Origin: Scatophagus argus
Taxonomy: Eukaryota; Chordata; Actinopteri; Scatophagidae
DNA: 64,000 nucleotides
Direction of reading: 5' to 3'
Assembly: GCF_020382885.2 (NCBI RefSeq)
Contig: NC_058499.1
Location: 23,108,372 to 23,172,371 of the forward strand
Shown here: in pieces, positions 1 to 9,942 of the stretch
Numbering within the stretch: position 1 is the first letter of the stretch
Layout: the number at the start of each line of letters is the position of its first letter
Position numbers and translations under genes: made by a program
The notes under the pieces: model-generated
Seen by the model: only the letters and a program-made list of their open reading frames with translations
Told to the model about the DNA's origin: nothing
Database searches by the model: none

Positions 1-279
1 AAAAAAAAAACAACAAAAAAAAACATCTTGATGAAAGTTTAAATAATGGAACTTCCAAGCTAGTTATTACCAATGTGCAAAGCTGCGTAAACCCTTTACA
101 TTGTTTTTGCTTATGAAACATAGCTGAGACTCTTCACTAACTAACTAACCCAAATGTGCAACACACATACTTTTTATATACAATGCATATATGTTACACA
201 TGTAAATACCTGTATTTTTAGATTTATATTTATCTAGTTGTTTATCCTATTTTACATCTTTCACTTTCTTTCTTGATCA

Positions 280-356
280 GGAAAACTGCAAGTGCAATGA
301 GTGTACAAAAAAGAATTTCCCCTCAGGGATAAATAAAGGAATTCTGATGCTGATAA
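280..356 (+). repeat. L2-like LINE 3' tail
   Basis: The stretch contains TTTCCCCTCAGGGATAAATA followed by AAGGAATTCTGATGCTGAT. This is the usual 3' end of L2-clade LINEs in fish, where a conserved 'gggataaataaa' hairpin region leads into short ATTCTG-type repeats. Only the tail is present, as expected of a 5'-truncated insertion. Confidence 0.5.
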
Positions 357-728
357 TTTACTTGTCTTTTTTGTATTATGCCAAGTCTTATGAGGCCTAT
401 GCCAGGAGCCTGAAGGTTGAAAATATCTGAAGATGCAGTACACCACTAGCCTTATTGTTCTTTATGAAAAATTCAATAAAAAAAATTAACTGGCATAAAA
501 CCTTAAGTATGTAGTGCATTCAGGCAGCAATAGTGACTGCAGCCATCTGAACAGACCAAAGTGAAAATCATTAACTGCTGAGACGCACGACGTTCCAAAT
601 GACAAGCTGTTCTACATTGTTCGGTTCTCCGGCTGCACCCTGGGGCGCACTCAACTCCGCAGAAAACAGCCAACTCTGCTGGAGACAGACAAGCTGGGAG
701 AGGAGAGAAAGTGTTGCCGTGAGGAGGC

Positions 729-729
<1 letters not shown>

Positions 730-759
<30 letters not shown>
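730..759. repeat. (GT)n microsatellite
   Basis: About 15 uninterrupted TG units. The open frames running through it on both strands are low-complexity artefacts. Confidence 0.95.
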
Positions 760-761
<2 letters not shown>

Positions 762-1133
762 AGAAAGAGAGAGAGTTGTAACACAAATACAGAGTGATAA
801 GAAAATGAGAGACGGGAAAGGAAACGATTGAACAGAACAGAAAGAGAAGATAGAGACAGAGGGAGGGGGGGAACACAGCATCCATCACCTAACCTTATTA
901 AGAATGGATGTTTTCTTGGCCTGGCTGAGGAGAGAAGAGATGAGCAAGACAAGAAGGATATGGAGGAAAGGAGGCAAAGAGGGGAGGAGGGAGGGGTGAG
1001 AGTACAGGGGATGAAAGGAGTTTAAAGAATAGAAAGAAAGGTGCACTGGGGTTAAGATGAAGGAGGAGGACGAGCAAAGCAAAGCATGAGAAACAAGCAA
1101 GCAGAGATAATGAGGAGAATGCTGCCTGTGGGT

Positions 1134-1170
1134 ACACACACACACACACACGCACACAGACACACACACA
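1134..1170. repeat. (CA)n microsatellite, interrupted
   Basis: A CA run with two interruptions (CGCA and AGAC). Confidence 0.9.
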
Positions 1171-2704
1171 TTTACAAGCAATCACTCAAATCCCTTTGGG
1201 GTGGACTTCCTCATCACAGTAATAATGCTGGGGTTAATAGTATTGGAAAATGTAAAAAAAAAAAACAATTACGATTTTAGAGTTGAGGCCGAGGCAGAAG
1301 GTGAGATGGAGAGAAAATACCAGAGTTCACTACCGAAGTCAGAGGGTGAGGTTCACACTGCGTATCGACAGAGTCCGTGCGAGTACAACACATAACTGTC
1401 TCACTCAGGGCAGCAGTGAACATGCAACGAAGAGGAAACATAGAAAAACACAGAAAATTTCAACAAGACGTAAGTGGGAAGTCTATGCAGAGCACAAACA
1501 GCTGACAAAATCCATGTGAAACATTCGATTCATTGCACAATTGCTTTTTTTTTTATTTGAAACTTCGACTGAAAGATGACTTCAGTTGTCCCTGAAGCAG
1601 TAAAGGAATGCATGTCCAACGTAAAAATGTTGATAGAAGCTAATCTTTTTCCTTCAGTGTTCCCTGCCTATAACTGCCAGTCTGTTCCTGTGTCACACAT
1701 CAGAAGGAGGTCAAAGAGCCATTTCGGGTCCTGCCCCGCAGCTTATGAAATCCTGCTGTACTGCATCTGCCTGTGTGGACAGTCTTCTGCTGGAGGAGGG
1801 AGTGAGCATCAGCAGCAAATCAGGCTAAAGCCCCATCAACCCCTCCACAAACAGAAGTAGTTTACTAGGGTACTGGGATATATCGGCCCTCTGGTCTTGA
1901 TCATAATTAGTTTTCCATGGACCCCTTATTTATCACTCTATCAGTCTATTTGGGTCGTGGTCAGGGTCTGCAGAATCTGAACTACTTTTCTCTGATGTTT
2001 TCTACCCTGTTTAAGTATTAAAGCTACATCAGCTGACCTCCAGCGGAAAGATTTGGTAGGGCGGTGATGAAGAATAACCCAGTGGTATCGATGAACTGAC
2101 CTAAATCCACTTTGCGCTGCGTAATTGCCACTTCCAAACCAGAGAGACTGCATCATACGGGTTTATCCGCGTCGAAAATATGATAGTAAGACAGTTTCAT
2201 TAATAATTTACGTGTTGTGATAAAACTGTGTGACGCGTCAGCACAAGCGGCGGCTGAACGGCGCTCGTGCGCTTGGCACTTTCTTTGGGCTGGCGTTAAA
2301 ACAGAAGTAACGCGACACAGCACTGATCGAAAGTGTGATGACTTTTGCACCGATACTGTCAAAAAGTTTATCAATTAAACCAAACTTACTGACTGTTGGT
2401 CAATAAGATACGATAGATGTACAACAATTGTGCACAATGACGTGAGACTGCCCAGGTGCGGGAGGTCACAGGTTCGATCTCCAACAGCCACGTACTTTAC
2501 GAAACTGACAGGTGAGGATGCGGACCTGCCGCCTGCTCTGCTAAACGCGATCTACCAGCCTCGACAGTAGTCTGTAAGCTCGTTTCTGTGCGTAAGTGCG
2601 CACTGCACCGGTCCGTGCGCACCGCTCACTGGATGCCTTCAACCCGCACAGCCTCCCGCCCAAACTGTGAGGCTGACCGCTGCCTGGTCCCTCTCTATAC
2701 TTAC

Positions 2705-3031
2705 ATCCAGAATAACGGAGATGCCTCTCCGCGGTTCCGGGGCAAAGAATTGCTCCTGAGCCACGGCCACCTCCTCCTTGCTGGAGGCGTACTCCCGGCT
2801 GGAGATGTTCTTGTTGTCGCTCATTTTGGTGACGATCCAGCGGACGAGCCCGTCGATTCCACCGGGCTGGGCGCCGCTGTTTCCGGACTGCGCTGCCGTC
2901 GCGGACTCGCTGTCCTGACCGGCTACGGGTTTCGGCTGCTCGCGGCTTTCTTGAGCTCGAAGTTTGGCTTGTTCTTTGTTGAGCAGTTTGTGGACTCCGT
3001 CCCTACAGTAGCGCGCTGCCTGCTCACACAT
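2705..3031 (-). CDS. first coding exon of an unrecognised gene (109 codons, partial)
   Basis: On the minus strand an ATG at 3029-3031 opens a GC-rich, CpG-rich reading frame of exactly 109 codons. It ends at a strong donor, GAT|GTAAGT, in phase 0 (GT at 2703-2704). The predicted N-terminus starts MCEQAARYCRDGVHKLLNKE. It then has a charged helix rich in K, E and Q, a Ser/Gly/Ala linker (about residues 37-57), and a more conserved-looking part with GLVRWIVTKMSDNKN and FFAPEPRRGISVILD just before the splice. No signal peptide or membrane segment is seen. CpG richness around 2580-3060 fits a promoter/first-exon island. The next exon must lie left of position 1 because none is visible in 1-2700. 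I do not recognise the family and assign no function. The plus-strand frame over the same bases is a shadow. Confidence 0.6.
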
Positions 3032-3641
3032 CCTTTTGCTGCGGAGCGCTCATGCTGCGCTCTATGGGGGGAGAGAGAGAAGCCCCCACCCCCAGCCTCC
3101 CGTTACATCACAGCAGCACCCACCCCAAAACACACCCACCCATCCTACACATCTTCCATGAACCCTCTTATCATCTATAAAGCGAAACGTGAACATTGTA
3201 TTGTGATAGGGACAGATGGCTTGGAGAGTTTATAGCCACTTTGTTGTACTTACTAACATTTACACTATATGTCATGCTGAATTAGCAACTACAATCATGT
3301 TACGGTCCTGAATACAATGTCTTGCTTATATTTTTGAGTGAATACACTGTTTATCCTCCTGAAATGTAAAAATGTAGGATTTGTTGGATGGTGTTCTGTC
3401 TCGGGTCTTGGCGTTGTGAGCAGCAAGGTCACAAACAAAGAAGACTTAAGACGATCTGGACTGAAGTGACATCATCACTTTCTCTGTTGTTCAAAAGCCA
3501 GCTGAGGTTTGTTACAAAAACGATTACATCTGTCTTTTTCCTTCCTTCTCTTCGACAGTCACAGCAGGACGTGTGGTGGGAATATCAGAGGATTTTTCTC
3601 CTGGAGTAAGAGGAGTGTCTCTTGAACTGTTAGTTCAGCTC
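3032..3641. other. upstream region of the minus-strand gene; nothing else recognised
   Basis: The first 100 bases upstream of the exon are still GC-rich and include a GGGGAGAGAGAGA tract near 3067. They probably form the 5' UTR and core promoter. No TATA box is evident, and no other feature was found. Confidence 0.3.
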
Positions 3642-3800
3642 TATCTCAAGGAAATTCAATCGAATGCAACTGGACTAGTTGGACTAGTCCCAGCCTAGTC
3701 AAGCGAGCATGAACTGATGAAGCCTCTTGGATGAGAGGTGAAACGTCTTCAAAGACAAATAACTAAGTCCAGTTGCTTTCGATTGAATTTCCTTGAGATA
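3642..3800 (+). repeat. Penelope-like terminal repeat with 35-bp inverted arms and a hammerhead-like core
   Basis: Bases 3642-3676 and 3766-3800 are reverse complements with a single mismatch. Between them lies CTGATGA (3714-3720), a hairpin with CCTCT/AGAGG arms, and GAAAC followed by GTC (3740-3747). That is the order of conserved blocks of a hammerhead ribozyme (CUGAUGA, stem II, GAAA, cleavage triplet). The sequence 'gatgaagcctcttggatgag' is widespread in fish genomes and, from memory, belongs to Penelope-like elements, some of which carry hammerhead motifs. The family assignment is recollection; the inverted arms and core blocks are directly visible. No coding part of the element is attached. 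Confidence 0.5.
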
Positions 3801-4356
3801 ACCATGACCTGGATGAATGAGAATATTCACAGGCTTGGTTCAGCTCCTCATTGCAGTTTAGGTGTGTGTGTGTGTGTGTGATGTGACGGATCTAACCTTT
3901 GGTAATGAGCATGTCCTCCAGTTCTGCCCTTTCAGCTGAGCAGTTAGTGCTGCCTCTAGTGTGTCACGTGTTAACAGCACACAGAGTAGTTTGGACAAAT
4001 TAACTCCTGTTGGACAGTTGACACTCTCACACGCAGGTTATGAGGGTGGCCGAAAGGCACACGAGCAAAGGAAATGATGCATCCTCCCCTTCAGCGCTGC
4101 ACGAGAAACGGTGAACTCACTAGACATGATTGCCCCCATGTGGAAAAGAGTGTGCAGTGACAGACCTGGGTTGATTTTCTCTGCAGGACTCATTCACTTC
4201 AGTAGAACGCATTTGTGAAAGATGATTATTTGTTTCAGACTTGTATTTTTGGCATTAACAAATATGAATAACAAATAATCTGCCGACACATTCAACTGAA
4301 GCACTATAAAAAGTTAAACAAAGAAGAACAAGGTCTGCTGTGGCCCTCAGAATGCT

Positions 4357-4830
4357 ACAGTATATAGACAAAGGTATCCAGAGACACCTGGAAGCTGTTT
4401 TTCAATGCTTGGCCTTACTTCCAGTGAAGGGAAATCTTAATGCTTCAGCATACCAACACATTTTGGACAATGCTATGCTTCCAACTTTGTGGCAACAGTT
4501 TGTTGAAGGCCCTTTTCTATTCCAGCATGACTGTGCCCCAGTGCACAAAGCAAAGTCCATAAAGATATGACTGGATGAGTTTGGTGTGGAAGAACTTGAC
4601 TGGTCCACACAGAGTCCTGACCTCAACCCCATCCAACACCTTTGGGATGAACTGGACCAGAGATTGTGATTCAGGCCTTTTGGTCCAACATCAGTGTCTG
4701 ACCTCACAAATGCTCTGCTGCATGAATGGGCAAAAATTCCCACAGAAACGCTCCAATAACGTGTGAAAAGCCTCCCAAGAAGAGTGGAAGCTGTTGTAGC
4801 TGCAAAGATGTGCCATGCCATTATTCCAAA
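4357..4830 (+). mobile_element. Tc1-like DNA transposon relic (DDE domain)
   Basis: A TIR-like start (TATATAGACAAAGGTATCCA at 4361-4380) joins almost directly to the C-terminal catalytic half of a Tc1-type transposase on the plus strand. Recognisable blocks are KGNLNASAYQHILDNAMLP, FQHDCAPVHKAKS, and DW..QSPDLNPI.HLWDEL. The last of these is the classic motif around the second Asp, with the third acidic residue region following. The paired-like DNA-binding half is missing, and in-frame stops (for example right after KAKSIKI and after the LWDEL block) show that it is dead. Sequence similarity fades near 4830 (AVVAAK region) and the right TIR is not obvious. Confidence 0.8.
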
Positions 4831-6083
4831 ACCTCAGTATTGCAAAAACTGTCCCAGTGGACCAAAAGTCCATTTGTATGACAGTCCAAAAACTCTATGA
4901 CAGACCTGACTCTAGAAAACAGGGAACCTCAGGGAAGATTTTCTTTGGTGTTCCATCTTCTTTTTCCTATACTATAAATTATGATATATATAGTTCTATG
5001 AGGACAACATGACCACTGTGGTCTTGTTGCCCCATTTTCTGTCTGTTTCTTTTTAGCTTTTTAGCTTTCCCTCCCTCCCTTCTTTCCCATCAAGTCCGTC
5101 CTGGCAATAATCAGTCAACATTTAACGTCATCAAGATGTGTGGCATGACAAATAACTATGAAGTAGTTCACATTCATTTCTTCTTTATTCATCTTTCCCC
5201 CGGGGCTAGAGGCTTTATTTAGCAGGACAGCTTAGGGTTTGACAGTCTGGGTGCAGGTGACAGCAAAGCGACAGGGTGGGTGGACGGATCAGCTGATGAG
5301 AGACAATCCTTTGTCTGTCTTCTCTCCTATCAGCTTTCATGTTATACACACACTTTATCCCATGTTCAGTGTGTCGTTGCACTCTCTGGGTTGCTTAGTG
5401 CATCATACCTCACCCCCACAGTTCAAGTCTTGGGCCTCGGGTGAGCACATCCCGATTCACCAGGTGTGGGACAAAGACTACGTTTGTGTGGGACAATGTG
5501 GGATACCAACGCATCAAGGAAGTCTGAAATAACGTGAAAAAGAATAAAAATTTCTATTCTGCCCCTTAGCTTCAGTACCACATAACAGACTGCAAATAAA
5601 AACTTAATAAATACATTTTATTTAAATACAACTTTCCCAAATTCTCTCATGTGAGAAAACATAGTAAGCATGAAACCTCTCAAGTTAACACACCTGACTG
5701 TGTACAATCAATCAGAACAAACAGTCAAGGCTACAATTGTTCTTTCAAGTAAAGCACTTTAATGTGCCTTAAAAGGGTACGGCTTGCCTGTATTTTCTCC
5801 AACAACACAACTCCAAACACCACATTAAAGTGTAAGCAGAACACTGAACCACATATTCGAGTAGATCACGTAGTGGATGAGGTTCATGGACTACTGGAGG
5901 CTGATTATCTGAACGAAACAAAAGTCACTCAGCTCAGAATCACACACATTCACTACACAAAAGAAATGCATTTGAAAATTAGTTGCAGTAACTGGACAAT
6001 GCCAACTAAAGGCACCACAATTAGTCACTACATAAAATAATAAAGAAAAATAAATAAAACCAGAAATACACATCAAAACTGTG
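4831..6083. other. intergenic, nothing convincing
   Basis: AT-rich sequence with no recognisable exon, RNA gene or transposon domain. Short open frames here lack splice context and family resemblance. The part nearest 6083 may still belong to the hAT-like relic that follows. Confidence 0.4.
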
Positions 6084-6991
6084 TCAGGAGGAAACAAAAA
6101 CTTCTATTAAAGAAAATAACTTTTTTCCCGGTGGGAAGAGTTTTGTAGTGCCATGATTAGACGCACCTGAAGTCACTGAAAAAAAAATGGCGTGTGGACT
6201 TTTGTTATCTATTGGGAGCTCTTGAACCACTGGCGTCTTTAATTCTCTCAAACTGTCCACAGAGGCAGGTGCAAGCACATCTGTAACTATGGATGCCGCC
6301 TTTGTACGAGCACATGACATTTTGTTTGCGGTCTCAGAGTCTGGAAACATGCTCGATGTTAGCTTATCACCGCGGTCTTCTGGCCCGTATGGCAGGGCGC
6401 GTTTCACGGTGTGCTAAAGGCTAGTTCGTTCAGCTGCTCTTACCTTACCTGCGCTTGAATCTTGTTTGGGTTGCAGCAGGAACGTATGCGTAGACTGTGA
6501 AGCCTCCTTATTTTTGAGCAACACGTTTTGTTTGTGTGTGTCGTTTCACGTCGTATTCACCTCCGTGTGAAACGGAAAAATGACTCAGGCAAACTTCACA
6601 CAAAACTTTACCAGACTCACCTTGCACTGGCTTCACGCAGGGATAGATATTTTCCCAGTCTTCTTCTTTTCTTCCTCCTTTCCCTCCATGTCTTGTGCTG
6701 TATGCCGGTGCAGTTCTGACCTGATTTGCATTAATGTTGTTGGGCGCGCCCTTAACCTGTGTCCACGCCCCAGTTTGATTGACGTGATCAAACAGCCCGC
6801 CCCGCCCCCTGATGACAGCCCCCCACTGCCTTCTCCACACAGCTGTTCGATAAATGCCAGATTATGACACGCATTTCAAAACTGGAGTCTGACTGTCAAT
6901 AACAATGCGAGACAACATCTCAATTTACGGGACGTGTGACAAGTATTCGAAATGCGTGACTGCGGTAAATGCGGGACATCTGGTCACCCTA
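6084..6991 (-). mobile_element. hAT-like transposon relic
   Basis: Read on the minus strand, the element starts near 6991 with TAGGGTGACCAGATGTCCCG, a terminus I associate with a fish hAT-like family. It then gives a BED-type zinc-finger region (NIYPCVKPVQ, CEVCLSHFSVSHGGEYDVKR) at about 6600-6520. Further on comes a second coding-like part with DSETANKMSCARTKAASIV and SVTSGASNHGTTKLFP (about 6360-6100), which resembles the 'DASNHKNTKMFP' block of these transposases. The two parts are not in one open frame and no distal terminus was found, so this is a decayed 5' fragment. Confidence 0.6.
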
Positions 6992-7084
6992 CTTGGGCCA
7001 GTGCTCCCTTATTAGAATCAAGAGAGTCAAGAGGATTTTATAGTCATTTCAGCTGTTTACATTTAAATAGATGACAATGTACAT

Positions 7085-7625
7085 GTTTTGTTGTGCCATG
7101 AACTCAGTCCAGCCTCTGAGAATTGAGGGGTCTTGGGGCTGGGGGAAAGAAGCTGTTGCACAGTCTGGTTGTGAAAGCCCAAATGTGCATTACCTCACAA
7201 TCATGACTCAGCAGTGTGAGCAGCAGAGCTCCTGGGGCTCAGAGTGATGGTGGTGGAGATGTTGCTGCTGAGGGAGGTGTTCAGGCCCAGCAGGCTCAGG
7301 GATGATGGCGATGAATGACGAACTGAAGTCTATAAACAGCATTTAAACAAAAGTGTCCTTGTTGTCCAGGTGAGTGAGGGCCAGGTGGAGCACAGTAGTA
7401 GTGGTGTCGTCCATTGAGTGGTTGCGTTGGTACGCAAACTGCAGGAGGTCCAGGGTGGGAGGCAGCTGGAGCACCTTGATGTGCCTCATGACTAGCCTCT
7501 CTAAGCACTTCATGATGGTGGGCGTAAGTGGGATGGGTCGGTAGTCATTAAGGGAGGACACTTCTTCAGCACAGGAATGATGCTGCAATTTCCCCTTTGT
7601 GGGACAAATAAAGGTTTTCTTATCT
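7085..7625 (-). mobile_element. LINE (non-LTR) reverse transcriptase fragment
   Basis: The minus strand encodes [40 protein letters not shown] and [15 protein letters not shown]. These are the fingers-to-palm blocks of fish L2/Rex-type reverse transcriptases (usual text: LNDYRPVALTS..MKC.ERLV ... LDPLQFAYR.NRSTDD ... LTHLD...). The catalytic YADD block is absent. Oddly, the plus strand at 7580-7620 reads CAATTTCCCC...GGGACAAATAAAGG, which looks like a LINE 3' tail in the opposite orientation, so two insertions may abut here. Confidence 0.75.
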
Positions 7626-7800
7626 TTAATAAAAAAATGTATGCAAGACATGACTCATTCATCTGTGACCAAAATTGCCAATTGGATTCTTGAAGTTGTG
7701 TTAAAAGCTTTCATTTTTGTTCACTCTGCAGCATGGTAATCTAAATTTAAGGTTCCAGGTTCAAAATGAAGTCAGCAGTCCTCGCAAAGCTTTTCTGTGA

Positions 7801-7816
7801 CCAGAAGAGGGTGCTG
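7801..7816 (+). promoter_or_regulatory. CTCF-like motif upstream of tRNA-Pro copy A
   Basis: CCAGAAGAGGGTGCTG resembles the CTCF core consensus (CCASYAGRKGGCRS). It ends 98 bases before the tRNA. The same motif precedes all four tRNA-Pro genes in the window. Binding is inferred, not shown. Confidence 0.35.
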
Positions 7817-7913
7817 TTGGACCGGATGAGAGTCAAGTCGCCACATCACCAACATAATTGCAACCACAGGTCAGCATGACGTGGAATGACAGTTCTGAAG
7901 GTTGTGTTTTCGT

Positions 7914-7985
7914 GGCTCGTTGGTCTAGGGGTATGATTCTCGCTTAGGGTGCGAGAGGTCCCGGGTTCAAATCCCGGACGAGCCC
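7914..7985 (+). tRNA. tRNA-Pro (AGG), copy A
   Basis: A 72-base cloverleaf. The acceptor stem GGCTCGT/ACGAGCC, D arm, anticodon stem CTCGC/GCGAG with loop TTAGGGT (anticodon AGG), T stem CCGGG/CCCGG with loop TTCAAAT, and discriminator C are all intact. The internal A box (TGGTCTAGGGG) and B box (GGTTCAAATCC) are present for RNA polymerase III. There is no intron and CCA is not encoded. The first run of four T's is at 8002-8005, 17 bases downstream. The 5' flank back to about 7638 is duplicated at 10731-11102. Confidence 0.97.
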
Positions 7986-8885
7986 TTTATTGACGCCTTT
8001 GTTTTGCAGTACAGGAGAGTTTATAAATCAGTGTGTGTGCTCTATACAGGCAGCCTGGTCAATAAGGTTGTCGCCCTTCCTCCTGGCGTGTATAAGAATC
8101 ATACTAACCAATGACGAATGGTTGTTGTTATGTTATTAGTATGCTGTGTAGTATTATGTTAGGCAGATTTCACAATTACAATGAATGGGACCAGCAAAAG
8201 CAAAACATCAAGCTATTTTCAAATTCTGAATAATAGAAAAGTTGGTTTAACCCGACCTGATAGAGTAATAACTACTTGACCCAAAAATACAAATGGTTGA
8301 GATAACTTAATATTCCCACTTGTAGAAAAACTGGGGCAACATGACCTGGGGGATGTAAATCAGTTAAATCTAGATTTTTGCATCATTAAAAGTTCTATCA
8401 ACTTAAGATTTTGAACCGTGTGCACAGTGTATCAACTTGACCAACAATTGTTCGAAAAGTTAAATAAAGTCAAAAAACAGTGCAATCTTTTTCTGAACTT
8501 TTTTAAGTTGTAGCAGCTTATAGATTTTTAAAGTGTAAAATGTATTATCTTTAATAAAAATGCAGATTAAAAAATGTTCTCTGCTGTCTAAAATCCAGCT
8601 CAGGTAACAAAAAACTTTGCCTTTTGGCTCTTGTTACAAGCTGTATGCTTTGGTCGCCCCACTTCAGAGACTTTAATGAGGAGATTTTAATGAAGGTGAT
8701 GGAGGAAATGTGACTTTAGGGATTTTAATGGGATGAGTATACTTTTTTGTCAAAAAAAAAACATAAGAGAGACATTGGTGGGCCAAGTATTATTTTTATT
8801 TTCCTTTCAAATCTTTCTTATTTAGTACAATGTACTTGTGTGTCAGTTTGACATCTTCGAAAAGTGGAAACAACCGAGGCAACGG

Positions 8886-8887
<2 letters not shown>

Positions 8888-8926
<39 letters not shown>

Positions 8927-8928
8927 AC
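8888..8928. repeat. (AC)n microsatellite
   Basis: About 20 AC units. Confidence 0.95.
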
Positions 8929-9190
8929 GTAGTGGTGGATGTGGGCTATGCACGGTCGGGTGGGACGGACCATTCACATGATCAGTCTGCAGGATGGGAT
9001 GCGGGCGGGTGAAATGACACATCTTTAATTCCAAAAACATTATGTGTTTTTTACATTATAACAAGACATACATTATTAGTAGAAAATGTTGTCCTAGTAG
9101 AAACGTGGTGACATTTGCACATACTGTTTGGTCATATGATTTAGCGATATGATTTCTGTAAACCCCACTGTGAAATGAATAGGAGGCTCC

Positions 9191-9213
9191 GTGTGTGTGT
9201 GTGTGTGTGTGTG
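9191..9213. repeat. (GT)n microsatellite
   Basis: About 11 GT units. Confidence 0.9.
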
Positions 9214-9426
9214 CGGAGCTGTCCATGGTACTGAAGTGGACGGACAAAAAGATTTCTCTTAGTTCACTTTCTCAGCCTGCCTAATTTTCGTGGTTGTAAA
9301 TGCAACTTCCGACTTTATTTTCAGAGCATTAATATACAGACAGAAGCGGAAACGACACAGAAGCAGAAGGGAAGACAACAGTTCCGCACAGCGGGTGTGG
9401 CAGGTGTCTCGTTTTAAACAATATTA

Positions 9427-9471
<45 letters not shown>

Positions 9472-9476
9472 TGTGT
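9427..9476. repeat. compound (CT)n(GT)n microsatellite
   Basis: About 14 CT units pass directly into about 11 GT units. Confidence 0.95.
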
Positions 9477-9778
9477 TTATGCTGGATGCCTAGAACATCT
9501 CTCTTATGAACTTAAATAAACGTCCTCAAGAACACCTCCGCTTCTGCCAGATTATGTGTAACAACACTTGCACAGATTCAAAATACACAGAATTCTCAAA
9601 CAGGCTCTAAATTATAGATTAGAATTTCGATTATTTTTGAATTTCCTGACTTTAATATAAGAATGGGATATAAAATCTTGTACCACATGAGCAGAGAGTT
9701 GGGATTAACCGCAGGTGTAGAACCAAACAGGAAGCTAATTTAAAGCAAGTCAGTGGTTTTCACCAAACTTCCTTGTGA

Positions 9779-9794
9779 CCAGCAGAGGGTGCTG
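9779..9794 (+). promoter_or_regulatory. CTCF-like motif upstream of tRNA-Pro copy B
   Basis: CCAGCAGAGGGTGCTG ends 77 bases before the tRNA. In this diverged copy the motif is nearly the only part of the 5' flank still alike between copies, which suggests it is under constraint. Confidence 0.4.
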
Positions 9795-9870
9795 TTGGCC
9801 ACATAACAATATTAAATCCAATCCCAGGTCCTCTCACGACATATCTCCAGATGTGACTGCCATGTTCGTA

Positions 9871-9942
9871 GGCTCGTTGGTCTAGGGGTATGATTCTCGC
9901 TTTGGGTGCGAGAGGTCCCGGGTTCAAATCCCGGACGAGCCC
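9871..9942 (+). tRNA. tRNA-Pro (TGG), copy B
   Basis: Identical to copy A except that the anticodon loop reads TTTGGGT, giving anticodon TGG (UGG in the RNA), which reads CCA and by wobble CCG. All stems and both internal promoter boxes are intact. The 5' flank is much more diverged from the other three copies, so this is the oldest split in the cluster. No run of four T's occurs until 10110-10114. The nearest T-rich stretch is TTTCTT at 9946-9951. Confidence 0.97.

Larger units (their letters stand above)
1..2704. other. non-coding left flank, probably intron 1 of the minus-strand gene at 2705-3031
   Basis: No exon could be recognised on either strand. The stretch holds a short A-rich start, an L2-like 3' tail, a (GT)n and a (CA)n microsatellite, and a strongly purine-biased run from about 765 to 1090 (GAGA, GGAGG and GAAAG repeats on the plus strand). 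Near 2455-2495 a short tRNA-like B-box (GGTTCGATC) suggests a SINE scrap. Because the gene at 2705-3031 runs leftwards with a good donor site, most of this stretch is inferred to be its first intron. Confidence 0.4.
7986..9756. other. intergenic between tRNA copies A and B; microsatellites only
   Basis: Apart from three microsatellites, listed separately, no gene is visible. The stretch from about 8200 to 8540 is AT-rich and has several short self-complementary pieces (AACTTAA, TTAAGTT), suggesting an old MITE, but no family was recognised. Confidence 0.35.

Noticed and set aside
503-1185. Overlapping Ser/Leu/Cys/Val-rich open frames on the minus strand
   Set aside because: They come from a purine-rich tract and CA/GT microsatellites; low complexity, no motif.
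2455-2495. Possible extra tRNA gene (GGTTCGATC B-box-like sequence)
   Set aside because: No acceptor-stem complement and no anticodon arm could be paired; more likely a SINE scrap.
2588-3235. 215-codon plus-strand open frame
   Set aside because: It is the antisense shadow of the minus-strand exon 2705-3031 in CpG-rich DNA; its translation has no family resemblance and no splice or promoter context.
4402-4821. 139-codon minus-strand open frame
   Set aside because: Shadow of the Tc1 transposase relic read on the plus strand.
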